Of a stretch of DNA of 64,000 bases, positions 36,145-44,266 are shown piece by piece. Made by a program: the position numbers and the translations under genes. The stretch lies in the NCBI GenBank assembly GCA_964535195.1, contig CAZHSI010000007.1:1-64000 (forward strand). The letters run 5' to 3'. A model generated the notes under the pieces. It made no database searches. It had not been told where the DNA came from and saw nothing but the letters and a program-made list of their open reading frames with translations. Position 1 is the stretch's first letter, and every line of letters begins with the position of its first letter. The stretch comes from UBA9339 sp964535195. GTDB taxonomy: Bacteria > Pseudomonadota > Gammaproteobacteria > UBA9339.

Positions 36145-37305
36145 TTACATAAACTCAACATGAACTTTTTTATAAAACCTAGCTTCTAGAACAACTGCCA
36201 ATTTCTTAATAATACTCTTCCTAATCTCTATCTCGACCGGCAAAGCCGGATCATAGTGAGCCTGATTTATCTTAGCGCCCACCATAAAGGTGATTACGTC
36301 ACTCGCCAGTAAAAATCTGACTAAATATGCTGCAGCATTGTCTGCATTATAATTACTGACCTCGAGATATTCTAGTGCTTTGGTTAAAGTTAGAATCCCC
36401 TCAGTAACTAAATCCACCCCTGCCATTTTCGAACAAGCTGGCAAACCACCCATACTAACACTATTCGCTGTAACAATTGGTCGCTGTAACTCTCTGGCCA
36501 GCAAATCGGCCGTCGTTCCACCACAAATGGCCTTCTTTCCGGAAAAATTAGCAAACCTCAAAGCATGCTCATGATCGCGCTGCTGATAATATGGTGGACC
36601 AGTAAAAACCAGGGCCTTCCTAGGCTCGCGGCAATAGAGCACGCAAGCCGAAATATCATCCTGGGGCTTGTGATCGGGCTCAATACTCAACGCCTTTTTT
36701 ATTATATACTGAGTCAAGTCTGAACTTGCCAGCTTGGGCTCCACTATTAATGGCTCCTGCAACGCCTCAATTAACCCTTGACGCCTCAAGCCCAACCTGT
36801 AACAACTGTTCCCTAACCCAGCCTGCGTTACGCCATCAGAACAAAAGATCAAGCGATCACCCAATTGTAGCTTCAATTGGTGAATCCTGAGTTTACGATT
36901 TTTAAACTTCTTCGACTCGCTGGTAACAAATGGCGACGGCAATACCTCTCGCCCTCTTAACCAGATAAATTCTGGATTACCATCCTCTACTATCTTGGCA
37001 TTACCCTCATCGTCACAGACGATTGCGGAAAATGTGGCATAACTGATTTTACGCACCTGACAAACCGGCAAAGCATTCATGATAATCTCTGCAGCTTTAG
37101 TAATATTTATTTCCTCTTCAATAAAACGCAGCAACATCGTAGCTGTCATACAGGAAAGAACATTTGCCTTAATCCCGCTCCCTAACCCGTCCGACAACAC
37201 TGCAATAATTCGTTCATACTCTGGAATGCGCTTGGAAAGAAAATAATCACCACTAGTATTTTGGTTATGCTTTTTCTCCTGAGTACAAGCAATATCTATG
37301 AACAT
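36145..37305 (-). CDS. SpoIIE/PP2C-type serine phosphatase in the hydrogenase operon
   Basis: The first 240 residues are a PP2C-like (SpoIIE) phosphatase domain with the metal-binding segments LSDGLGSGIKAN, FCSDGVTQAG and QDDISACVL. The last 140 residues (from about VFTGPPYYQQRD) are not part of that domain and contain a conserved-looking GKKAICGGTTADLLAR; I do not know their function. Such phosphatases are known neighbours of PAS-bearing sensory [FeFe] hydrogenases. No partner kinase gene is visible in the operon. It overlaps the sensory hydrogenase gene by 10 bases. Confidence 0.8.
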   Translation of the reverse strand: MFIDIACTQEKKHNQNTSGDYFLSKRIPEYERIIAVLSDGLGSGIKANVLSCMTATMLLRFIEEEINITKAAEIIMNALPVCQVRKISYATFSAIVCDDEGNAKIVEDGNPEFIWLRGREVLPSPFVTSESKKFKNRKLRIHQLKLQLGDRLIFCSDGVTQAGLGNSCYRLGLRRQGLIEALQEPLIVEPKLASSDLTQYIIKKALSIEPDHKPQDDISACVLYCREPRKALVFTGPPYYQQRDHEHALRFANFSGKKAICGGTTADLLARELQRPIVTANSVSMGGLPACSKMAGVDLVTEGILTLTKALEYLEVSNYNADNAAAYLVRFLLASDVITFMVGAKINQAHYDPALPVEIEIRKSIIKKLAVVLEARFYKKVHVEFM

Positions 37306-39026
37306 TCGCCCGCCTCGTCATTTTTATTGTCCTGATAATCATCAGCAATTGAACTAAGTAGCGCCTCGGTAGCGACCATATGCTCGCCAAGCAGACAGGC
37401 GATCTCCTGTACCGTGGCGATATTGCTAGAAATAACCTGCTGAGCCTTCTTCGCGATCTTAGCTCGATTTACTTCGCTTTGGGTTACATCAGTAATAATT
37501 GCACCAACTAACTCATGTGGCTCAATAGAAAAAGTATTAATATCGTACAGCAAACCCTTATAGCTATAATGCTCTTTGTGTACCTCTTTACCGTACTGCA
37601 AGGTGGTTCTAAAAATCTCAACAAAATCTACCACCTTCTCCAAATAAGCGCCGCCCAAACCTTCGCTACGAGCCGCAAAAACCTCATAGCTCTCCCCTAG
37701 AAACATCTTCATAAATGCGTCGTTGGCTTCAACTATCTTAAAATTAGCATCTATCATTACCATCGCCGACGGCATTGATTTTAACATCAATGCCGCTTTT
37801 CTGACGGCTAACTGTCGCATATAGGAGACACACATGGAGGGCTCAGCATTACCTGAGAGCATAGCAACCGCCAATTCTTGGCAAGTAGAATAACCACAAC
37901 CACCACAATTTAGCTCGTCGCTGACACAATGCTTGCCAATCCTTTTTAACACACGCCCAATCTCCGTTGGAGAATACTGGGCAGCCACTACCGGTCTAGC
38001 GGTATAATGCATTGCTACAACAAAATTGGCGCGAGCTGGCACTACTGCGCGCGGCTGTACATTGGCTAAGACACTAGTAATTCCACCAATAATCGACTTA
38101 GGCGTAGCAATACAGGGGCCAGCAATACACCCACCATCACAAGCCAATGCCTCAATAAAGACTTTGCGCTTTAGATTATTTACCTGCAACTCCTCTAACG
38201 ACTTACTAAAGAGCTCCAAGGAACAGATATTGATAAGATCCACCTCCGAACTCAGACCAGCTTTTCTAAGCGTAGCATTCATTCCACCATCTAGAGGGTA
38301 GAGTGAACCTTCGTGCGCTTGATGAGGCAGAAATTCCTGACCTGGCTCAACCACGATTTCCTGTAAATTAATCAAAGCATCATTTAACCATATTTTTAGC
38401 TCGGCAAAAGTCAGTGCGACATCAATGAGATCATGATGACGATCAGCCTCATTTTTTTTACCAATACATGGGCCGATAAATACCACAGCAATCTCAGCAC
38501 CATAAAGTTCTTTCAACATCTTGGCATGAGTAATGGCCGGAGACGCTATCGGAGCTAGGTACTTAACAAACTCTGGTCGATAGTAGCGCAGATAGTCTAC
38601 AATTACGGGGCAGGCAGTAGAGATCAACAGCTTTTCACTACCATGGCCCAGCAAATCTATCACCTTAGCAGTAACCTCCTGCGCACCCAGAGCCGTCTCA
38701 CTAACGGCCGTAATCCCAAGCGCCTTTAAGGCCGCCAACATCTCCGATTTAGTCTGCTTAAACGCCCCTACCCAACTTGGGGCCAAAGAGACAATCACCT
38801 TTTTATTGGCACTAATGAGGTTCTTAGCTTTAGCTAGATCATCCCTAACACGCTTGGCCTCGCTGGGACAAGCTTTGACACATCTACCGCAGGCAATACA
38901 CTTCTGCGGAATAATGGCAGCATGGCCATTTTCTACACGAATAGCTTTAACATGACAGCCTCTAACGCATTTATAGCAATCATGGCACTCATTTCTTAAG
39001 GTATAAACCGGATTTAAGTTATCCAT
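37296..39026 (-). CDS. sensory-type [FeFe] hydrogenase (group-C-like) with PAS domain
   Basis: The 576 residues contain, in order: two [4Fe-4S] ferredoxin motifs (C14-C24 and CIACGRC at 43-49); the H-cluster domain with STACP at 136-140, PCIGKKNE at 186-193 and ACDGGC at 295-300; a Fes-type cysteine domain (CGGCGYSTC at 374-382); a PAS domain at about 411-515; and a short helical tail. At the first H-cluster loop the usual proton-relay Cys is Ala (A138) while the ligand Cys is kept (C139), as in putative H2 sensors. So it probably senses H2 or redox state rather than making H2 fast. It overlaps both neighbours. Confidence 0.86.
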   Translation of the reverse strand: MDNLNPVYTLRNECHDCYKCVRGCHVKAIRVENGHAAIIPQKCIACGRCVKACPSEAKRVRDDLAKAKNLISANKKVIVSLAPSWVGAFKQTKSEMLAALKALGITAVSETALGAQEVTAKVIDLLGHGSEKLLISTACPVIVDYLRYYRPEFVKYLAPIASPAITHAKMLKELYGAEIAVVFIGPCIGKKNEADRHHDLIDVALTFAELKIWLNDALINLQEIVVEPGQEFLPHQAHEGSLYPLDGGMNATLRKAGLSSEVDLINICSLELFSKSLEELQVNNLKRKVFIEALACDGGCIAGPCIATPKSIIGGITSVLANVQPRAVVPARANFVVAMHYTARPVVAAQYSPTEIGRVLKRIGKHCVSDELNCGGCGYSTCQELAVAMLSGNAEPSMCVSYMRQLAVRKAALMLKSMPSAMVMIDANFKIVEANDAFMKMFLGESYEVFAARSEGLGGAYLEKVVDFVEIFRTTLQYGKEVHKEHYSYKGLLYDINTFSIEPHELVGAIITDVTQSEVNRAKIAKKAQQVISSNIATVQEIACLLGEHMVATEALLSSIADDYQDNKNDEAGECS

Positions 39027-39276
39027 TGTTCATCGGGGATAGTGTAAGCAAAATTTCCTCCAGTCTCTTCTCATCTACCGCATGATACATACGCCCATTA
39101 ACTATAATATTGGGGCCACTGGCACACTGATTTTCGCAACGTGAACCAACCAATTCGATATTGGCAGTCATTCCAAACTCTTTCAGGTATTTCTCAATCC
39201 GCTCTAAATTATGGGCATTTCCCCGTGCAAAACAGGCGCTACCCATGCATATGGTTATAGTGACACTCTCTTTCAT
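39019..39276 (-). CDS. NuoE-like [2Fe-2S] thioredoxin-fold ferredoxin (first)
   Basis: The 85-residue first gene of the hydrogenase operon has CMGSACFARG (Cys-x4-Cys) and CENQCASGP (Cys-x3-Cys), the NuoE-type [2Fe-2S] ligand set. It resembles the 90-residue protein later in the operon, but the two differ strongly, so they may serve different hydrogenases. A GAGAAG ribosome site precedes the ATG. The Rex-like palindrome lies 25 bases upstream. It overlaps the sensory hydrogenase gene by 8 bases. Confidence 0.82.
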   Translation of the reverse strand: MKESVTITICMGSACFARGNAHNLERIEKYLKEFGMTANIELVGSRCENQCASGPNIIVNGRMYHAVDEKRLEEILLTLSPMNNG

Positions 39277-39300
39277 TGTACACTTCTCTGGTTAAGCCTC

Positions 39301-39324
39301 GATTCGTGATTTACGTCACGAATC
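39301..39324. promoter_or_regulatory. putative Rex operator of the hydrogenase operon
   Basis: GATTCGTGA (39301-39309) and TCACGAATC (39316-39324) form a perfect 9-bp palindrome around TTTACG. The core GTGA-N6-TCAC equals the Rex consensus core and the site in front of adhE. It lies just upstream of the first operon gene, consistent with repression. Confidence 0.75.
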
Positions 39325-39359
39325 AGTCTAGAAGTAAAATTTGGAAAAATCAACCATAA

Positions 39360-39380
39360 CCGGTTTTAGGCTAAAAGGTT
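39360..39380 (-). repeat. inverted partial copy of the flanking repeat
   Basis: CCGGTTTTAGGCTAAAAGGT (39360 onward) is, on the minus strand, nearly identical to the AACCTTTAACCTAAAACCGG stretch at 34209-34228. This puts a third, inverted copy of the repeat next to the hydrogenase promoter. Confidence 0.55.
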
Positions 39381-39471
39381 GGAAAATCACGCTAAATACT
39401 GGCAGCTCCTCCTAGAACAAAGCTAGATTTTTTCGCTAGATACACGCTCTGGCGGATAGAAACGTAACAAT

Positions 39472-39523
39472 TTAACCCAAAACCGGCAGTTGAAATCGTA
39501 ACGAGAACATTGAAGAAGTTGAA
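39472..39523 (+). repeat. 52-bp direct repeat, copy B (upstream flank of the hydrogenase operon)
   Basis: This segment matches 34213-34264 at 46 of 52 bases in direct orientation, mostly transitions apart. Weaker similarity continues past the end (GTTTTAAGTAAGA against GTTTTGTGTAAGA). The gap 39277-39815 holds this repeat, the inverted copy, the Rex-like site and an inverted repeat, but no gene. Confidence 0.8.
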
Positions 39524-39702
39524 GTTGATATGCTGAGTTTTAAGTAAGACAACTCATTGCTAATTTTTCCAATAAAAATTTTTTACAAACCAGCAAGTCA
39601 CATAAAATATACCTTCTGCGATCTCATTAATAATGAACCTAAAAGGAAAGCGCTATCATAACCTCTCACGGTGCGATATAGCACAAATTGAAGGGCTACG
39701 AA

Positions 39703-39737
39703 CTACTAACCTTAGATGCTCTTTCCAAGGTTAGTAG
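39703..39737. repeat. 11-bp perfect inverted repeat
   Basis: CTACTAACCTT (39703-39713) and AAGGTTAGTAG (39727-39737) flank a 13-base loop. It lies about 80 bases past the stop of the small peptide gene, so it could end that transcript, but no T-run follows on the minus strand. Confidence 0.5.
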
Positions 39738-39815
39738 CAAGAGATTATTTAATGTTTATCCCAACATGAGCATTTCTTATTAACCCAAAAATCACTAAGC
39801 ATTTACAATTGTCAT

Positions 39816-40007
39816 TTATCGAATAATCGCAGTACAATGGTATGTTTTTAGTCCATTAATTTCACAAGCCTGGGCACATTGCAATAAATTATCAGCATCC
39901 CCGAGCTCAAAATGTGAGTAGAAGTGCTCGGGAAGAGGATCATAACAAGTACATTCACAATTTCCGCCTACAATCAAAGCTGTTTCAATTTTATTGATTT
40001 CTTTCAT
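39816..40007 (-). CDS. double-glycine-leader cysteine-rich peptide
   Basis: The 63-residue product looks like a peptide bacteriocin or secreted-peptide precursor. The leader MKEINKIETALIVGG has the spacing of a GG leader cut by C39-peptidase ABC transporters, with hydrophobic residues at -4, -7 and -12 relative to the cut. The putative mature peptide of 48 residues has six cysteines (C17, C19, C21, C44, C48, C58). GGAG lies at a good distance before the ATG. No transporter, immunity or modification gene is adjacent in the window. The end product and role are unknown. Confidence 0.6.
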   Translation of the reverse strand: MKEINKIETALIVGGNCECTCYDPLPEHFYSHFELGDADNLLQCAQACEINGLKTYHCTAIIR

Positions 40008-40431
40008 TTTTTCTCCGCATAATTTAGTTTTTTGATAGAATACAATTCGCTAACACAATATTATTTATAGCACATGCTTGATGATTTCGCAGAGTTTTAT
40101 TTTAAATGCGGAGGAAGCGCTACTATTATCCATCTTTTATAGCATGCGATCCTCCTAAACTTTAGTCATTATTTAGTTAGAGAATTGGGGACTGTATTAC
40201 AAAAATTTTATAGAACTGCCGGTAAAATCAATACCACTTCTCATGAAACCAGAGGAAACTAATGAAGATTTTTAACTAGGGTATGATTAATGTTTTATCC
40301 CAATTAGCAGCACACACCACGCCACAGGCAACGCTCAGGTTATCTCTTTGATTTTAAGCATAAATATAGCGCCTTTTAAATTTTTCATGCATTAAATCCG
40401 CGCCACTAAATAGCAGCCAGTTAAATTAATA

Positions 40432-41399
40432 ACGAGTTTCGCACTTAGATGAATTTTAGGATAAACTGTTAAAAATCCTAAGAGGGTGAAGCTATGTCTA
40501 ACCACAAATGTAGCAAGGAAATATATAAAGCATTTTTACAAGCAAGCAGCGTTAGATATTCGGGGCTAGCCCTGTCAGAGGTGTCACCTAAAAGCTATCC
40601 CACGATAGCGTAAGAAAATGGTTAGTTACTACAGCTTCAGACCAATAGAGATACAGCAAATAGCAGAAAAATATATCCGTAAAGGCGAAGATTGCTTGTT
40701 AATAGCAGGCGACTCCATTTAAGACAAAAATCGTAGTAAAAAAATTGTTCTAGTCCATTACCAATATTCAGGCAATGTACACGACGTAAGTGCAGACATT
40801 GGTCTGGTAAATCTTTTGTAGCATGGTCTAAGTAGTCAAGAATCAGTATCAATTAATTATCAGATTTATGACAAAGATACAGATGGCAAATCCAAGAATG
40901 AACATTTCATAGATATACTAAAGACCAAGGAATAAATCCATCTGTGGCAGTAATTGATGTCTGATATTATAGCTTAGATAATTTAAAAGTTATTCGTAAT
41001 TTTGGCTGAACCTGGATCGCTGGGCTTTAAAAGAATTGCATTATAAATCGTAATGCATTGCTTGAAAAGCTTGAGATTCCCGAAGAGGGATAAAAGGTGG
41101 ACCTACGTAGTTAGGCTGGATCACAGCATTTCGGTTTATGGCAAAAATTGGCCGCACGGATTATGTTGGAACCAACATGGAGTTTCCCTCTCGTGATCAA
41201 ATTGAAGCTATCACCAAGGCACGCTGGTCTATCGAAATTTATCTTCGAGAATTAAAGCAAACCTGTAGAATCGAGCGTTGCCAGGCTCGCACGAGTCATG
41301 CTCAGAGAAACCATATTTTCTTGTTCCAAAGAAATGCAGTTTATTTTGGCTACAACTTGATGGCAAGCGCGAAACTCGTACACTATAAATATAAATAAG
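40432..41399 (+). pseudogene. decayed insertion sequence with IS4-superfamily transposase remnant
   Basis: Translation from about 40494 gives a transposase-like protein broken by many stops and frameshifts. Recognisable pieces run from SGLALSEVSPKSY through a RIYDKDTDGK-type segment to the C-terminal IEAITKARWSIEIYLRELKQ, the last in the open frame 41138-41398. An 11-bp perfect inverted repeat, ACGAGTTTCGC (40432-40442) and GCGAAACTCGT (41369-41379), marks the likely ends, giving a copy of about 950 bases. I would place it in the IS4 superfamily (IS701-like) tentatively. It is certainly inactive. The bases 40008-40431 to its left show no gene. Confidence 0.7.
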
Positions 41400-41560
41400 A
41401 TATCGACGATAATTTATGGTGATTAGTCAAAAATAACAAATTCTTATGAGAATCACAAAAAGGCCAAGAAAAAATCAGAAAGAAGTTGGAAAAATAATTT
41501 TTAATGTCCTTCAATCATCTTGTTTACTATGACTATTTCTTTTTAAGGAAGCACCGACAT

Positions 41561-41592
41561 AACAAGCCACACAGAATAAATTTAAAGTTATC
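41561..41592. repeat. dispersed repeat fragment upstream of dnaA
   Basis: The minus strand reads CTTTAAATTTATTCTGTGTG, matching the core motif of the repeats near 3141, 9880 and 30656. Confidence 0.4.
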
Positions 41593-41617
41593 ATGTGGTT
41601 ATAAAAAAGCACTTTTC

Positions 41618-41626
41618 TGTGGATAA
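41618..41626 (-). promoter_or_regulatory. DnaA box upstream of dnaA
   Basis: TGTGGATAA is a perfect 9-mer DnaA box (TTATCCACA on the other strand), 78 bases before the dnaA start. A weaker site (TGTGGTTAT) lies at about 41595. It may be the autoregulatory site of dnaA or part of an origin. The gap 41400-41703 has no gene. Confidence 0.6.
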
Positions 41627-41703
41627 CTTTTAAATATCGAGCTAGAATGACCTCCCTTTTTATTTCTAACAGCACTTTATAGCACTTAGTAGCAGGGGTT
41701 TTT

Positions 41704-43041
41704 GTGGAACTATCGTATTGGCAACGCTGCCTCGAACAATTACAAGAAGAACTGACAACCAAGCAATTCAACACTTGGATCAGACCAATACAAGCTAAAG
41801 TAGAAAATGGCGTATTAACCCTGCTGATGCCAAACGCTTTTGTCCTCGAATATATTGAAGAAAATTTTCGGCAAAAAATTACTGATATTTTAAAAAACCT
41901 TGGTTATGGTAATGACCATTTACAAATGGTTGTCGGGAGCGTTGAAAACACTAAAGAAACCGTTGGTAATCCAACTAAATTAAACAGCCCGGCATCTCTA
42001 CCGACTAGAACCACCAAATCTCTCAACCATTTAAACCCTGCGTTTACCTTTGACAATTTCGTTGAGGGCAAGTCTAATCAATTAGCTCGTGCCGCAGCGC
42101 TGCAAGTCGCTAAAAATAGCGGCAAAGCATACAATCCTCTATTCATTTATGGCGGCGTCGGTCTAGGAAAAACCCATTTAATGCATGCTATTGGCAACAT
42201 GTTGCTAAAACAAAAAGCTGGGGCCTCGGTGCTATATCTACACTCAGAACGCTTTGTCGCCGACATGGTAAAAGCGCTACAACGCAATTCAATTAACGAA
42301 TTCAAAAGATTTTATCGTTCTTTAGATGCTCTCCTAATAGACGATATTCAATTTTTCGCCGGCAAAGATCGTTCACAAGAGGAGTTTTTTCATACCTTTA
42401 ATGCCTTACTAGACGCCGAGCAACAGATTATTTTAACGTGTGATCGTTATCCCAAAGAGCTCTCTGGTTTAGAAGAACGCTTAAAGTCAAGATTTGGTTG
42501 GGGCTTAACCGTTGCCATCGAACCCCCAGAACTGGAAACTAGAGTGGCGATTTTAATGAACAAAGCAGAAAGTTCGAAAATATCTCTGCCCGATGATGTG
42601 GCCTTCTTTATTGCCAAGCACATTCAATCTAATGTCCGGGAACTAGAGGGAGCCTTAAAACGCGTCATTGCTAACGCCCACTTTACTGGCCAACCGATAA
42701 CTTTAGCTTTTGCTCGTGAAGCCTTAAAAGACCTGCTTGCGTTACAAGCAAGATTAGTAACCATCGCTAATATTCAAAAAACTGTGGCGGAATATTACAA
42801 GATCAAGATGTCCGATCTCCTGTCAAAAAGGCGGAGTCGCATTGTCGCGCGACCACGCCAAGTTGCGATGACCCTAGCTAAAGAACTAACCAGTCATAGT
42901 CTCCCAGAAATAGCAGATGCCTTTGGTGGCCGCGACCATACGACAGTGATTCATGCCTGTCGCACGATAAAAAGCTTGATAACAAGCAACCCTAATTTGG
43001 CAGAAGATTACCGTAATTTAATTAGAATTTTGTCTACTTAA
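41704..43041 (+). CDS. dnaA: chromosomal replication initiator DnaA
   Basis: DnaA melts the origin and loads the replisome. The 445-residue protein has the N-terminal DnaB-interaction domain (WQRCLEQLQEELTTKQFNTWIRPIQA), a short linker, the AAA+ domain with Walker A GGVGLGKTH near 150, and the C-terminal DnaA-box-binding signature GGRDHTTVIHA near 409. It starts with GTG behind AGGGG. It heads dnaA-dnaN-recF. Confidence 0.97.
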   Translation: MELSYWQRCLEQLQEELTTKQFNTWIRPIQAKVENGVLTLLMPNAFVLEYIEENFRQKITDILKNLGYGNDHLQMVVGSVENTKETVGNPTKLNSPASLPTRTTKSLNHLNPAFTFDNFVEGKSNQLARAAALQVAKNSGKAYNPLFIYGGVGLGKTHLMHAIGNMLLKQKAGASVLYLHSERFVADMVKALQRNSINEFKRFYRSLDALLIDDIQFFAGKDRSQEEFFHTFNALLDAEQQIILTCDRYPKELSGLEERLKSRFGWGLTVAIEPPELETRVAILMNKAESSKISLPDDVAFFIAKHIQSNVRELEGALKRVIANAHFTGQPITLAFAREALKDLLALQARLVTIANIQKTVAEYYKIKMSDLLSKRRSRIVARPRQVAMTLAKELTSHSLPEIADAFGGRDHTTVIHACRTIKSLITSNPNLAEDYRNLIRILST

Positions 43042-43110
43042 GATCTTCCTCTTATTTAAGATTCCAGCTATAGTAATCGTGTTCTTTGAAGAAAAAAAGG
43101 TACGAACACT

Positions 43111-44223
43111 ATGCTAAAAATTTCCATAAAACGAGAAGACCTACTTAAACCATTACAACTAGTAACCGGGGTAGTTGAACGAAAACAAACCAAACCCATT
43201 CTGTCACATTTATTGCTAACAGCAGAAGATAAGTTGTTAACTTTTATTGGTACCGATATGGAGGTGGAATTACATGGGCTAATTCACCTTGAACACGCGA
43301 TTAAAACCCCCACACAAATCACACTTCCAGGAAAAAAATTTTTAGATATTTGTCGCTCGCTCCCTGAAGAAAGTATCGTTGAACTAACCGAAGATAACGG
43401 TCGCATAACTGTAACCTGCGGACGTAGCCGCTTTGTGATGGCATCATTGCCGGCTAAAGAGTTTCCACGCTCGCCCGAACAAACCCCAGTAATGCAATTT
43501 GAGATCCAACAAGAAAACTTACGAACATTAATTGAAAAAACCTCCTTTGCCATTCCGCAACAAGATGTCCGGCAATATTTAAATGGTCTATTATTTGAAA
43601 TCAAAGATGGTTCTATCCAAGCTTTGGCAACAGATGGCCACCGTTTGGCGGTACATAGCATTCCTGCCCCGATCGTTGATAGTTCATTCGCCCAAATCAT
43701 CATTCCACGCAAAGGGGTATTTGAGCTGTTACGACTCCTAGAAAACTCTAACGAAGAGGTTGCGCTTAGTTTCAATAGCAACCTAATTCAAATAAAATGG
43801 AAAAATTTTGTTTTAATTTCTAAATTAATTAGCAGCAAGTTTCCTAATTATAATAAAATCATCCCTAAAAAAGGGGAAAATAGGATAGAAATCAACTGTA
43901 ACGAGCTGAAAGCTGCTTTAACTCGTGTTAACATTCTCTCTAACGAACTATTTCGCAGCGTCCACTTTAAGTTACACCCAGACCTGCTAGTATTAACCAC
44001 TAATAATCCAGAACAAGAAGAGGCGCTTGAAGAGTTACCCATTGATTATAAAGGAGAAAATTTAGACATCATCTTCAATATAGGATATTTTTTAGATATC
44101 TTAAATGTTGTTAAAACTGAAAAAATTAGCTTCTTTTTCAACCAAGGGGATGGTGGAGTGGTCTTAGAAGACTCTGATGGCAAACCTAATTGCTTATACG
44201 TCCTTATGCCCATAAGACAATAA
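43111..44223 (+). CDS. dnaN: DNA polymerase III beta sliding clamp
   Basis: DnaN forms the ring that tethers polymerase III to DNA. The 370-residue protein has three topologically equal domains, the typical start MLKISIKREDLLKPLQLVTGVVERKQ, and the C-terminus ending in a YVLMPIR segment. Length matches E. coli (366). It lies between dnaA and recF on the same strand. Confidence 0.97.
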   Translation: MLKISIKREDLLKPLQLVTGVVERKQTKPILSHLLLTAEDKLLTFIGTDMEVELHGLIHLEHAIKTPTQITLPGKKFLDICRSLPEESIVELTEDNGRITVTCGRSRFVMASLPAKEFPRSPEQTPVMQFEIQQENLRTLIEKTSFAIPQQDVRQYLNGLLFEIKDGSIQALATDGHRLAVHSIPAPIVDSSFAQIIIPRKGVFELLRLLENSNEEVALSFNSNLIQIKWKNFVLISKLISSKFPNYNKIIPKKGENRIEINCNELKAALTRVNILSNELFRSVHFKLHPDLLVLTTNNPEQEEALEELPIDYKGENLDIIFNIGYFLDILNVVKTEKISFFFNQGDGGVVLEDSDGKPNCLYVLMPIRQ

Positions 44224-44266
44224 GCTATCCATACAATAGCGGTAACACCTTGATTTTAAAAGATTT

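Noticed and set aside
43284..43781. Antisense frame within dnaN
   Set aside because: A shadow of dnaN with Ser/Cys-rich composition and no features of its own.
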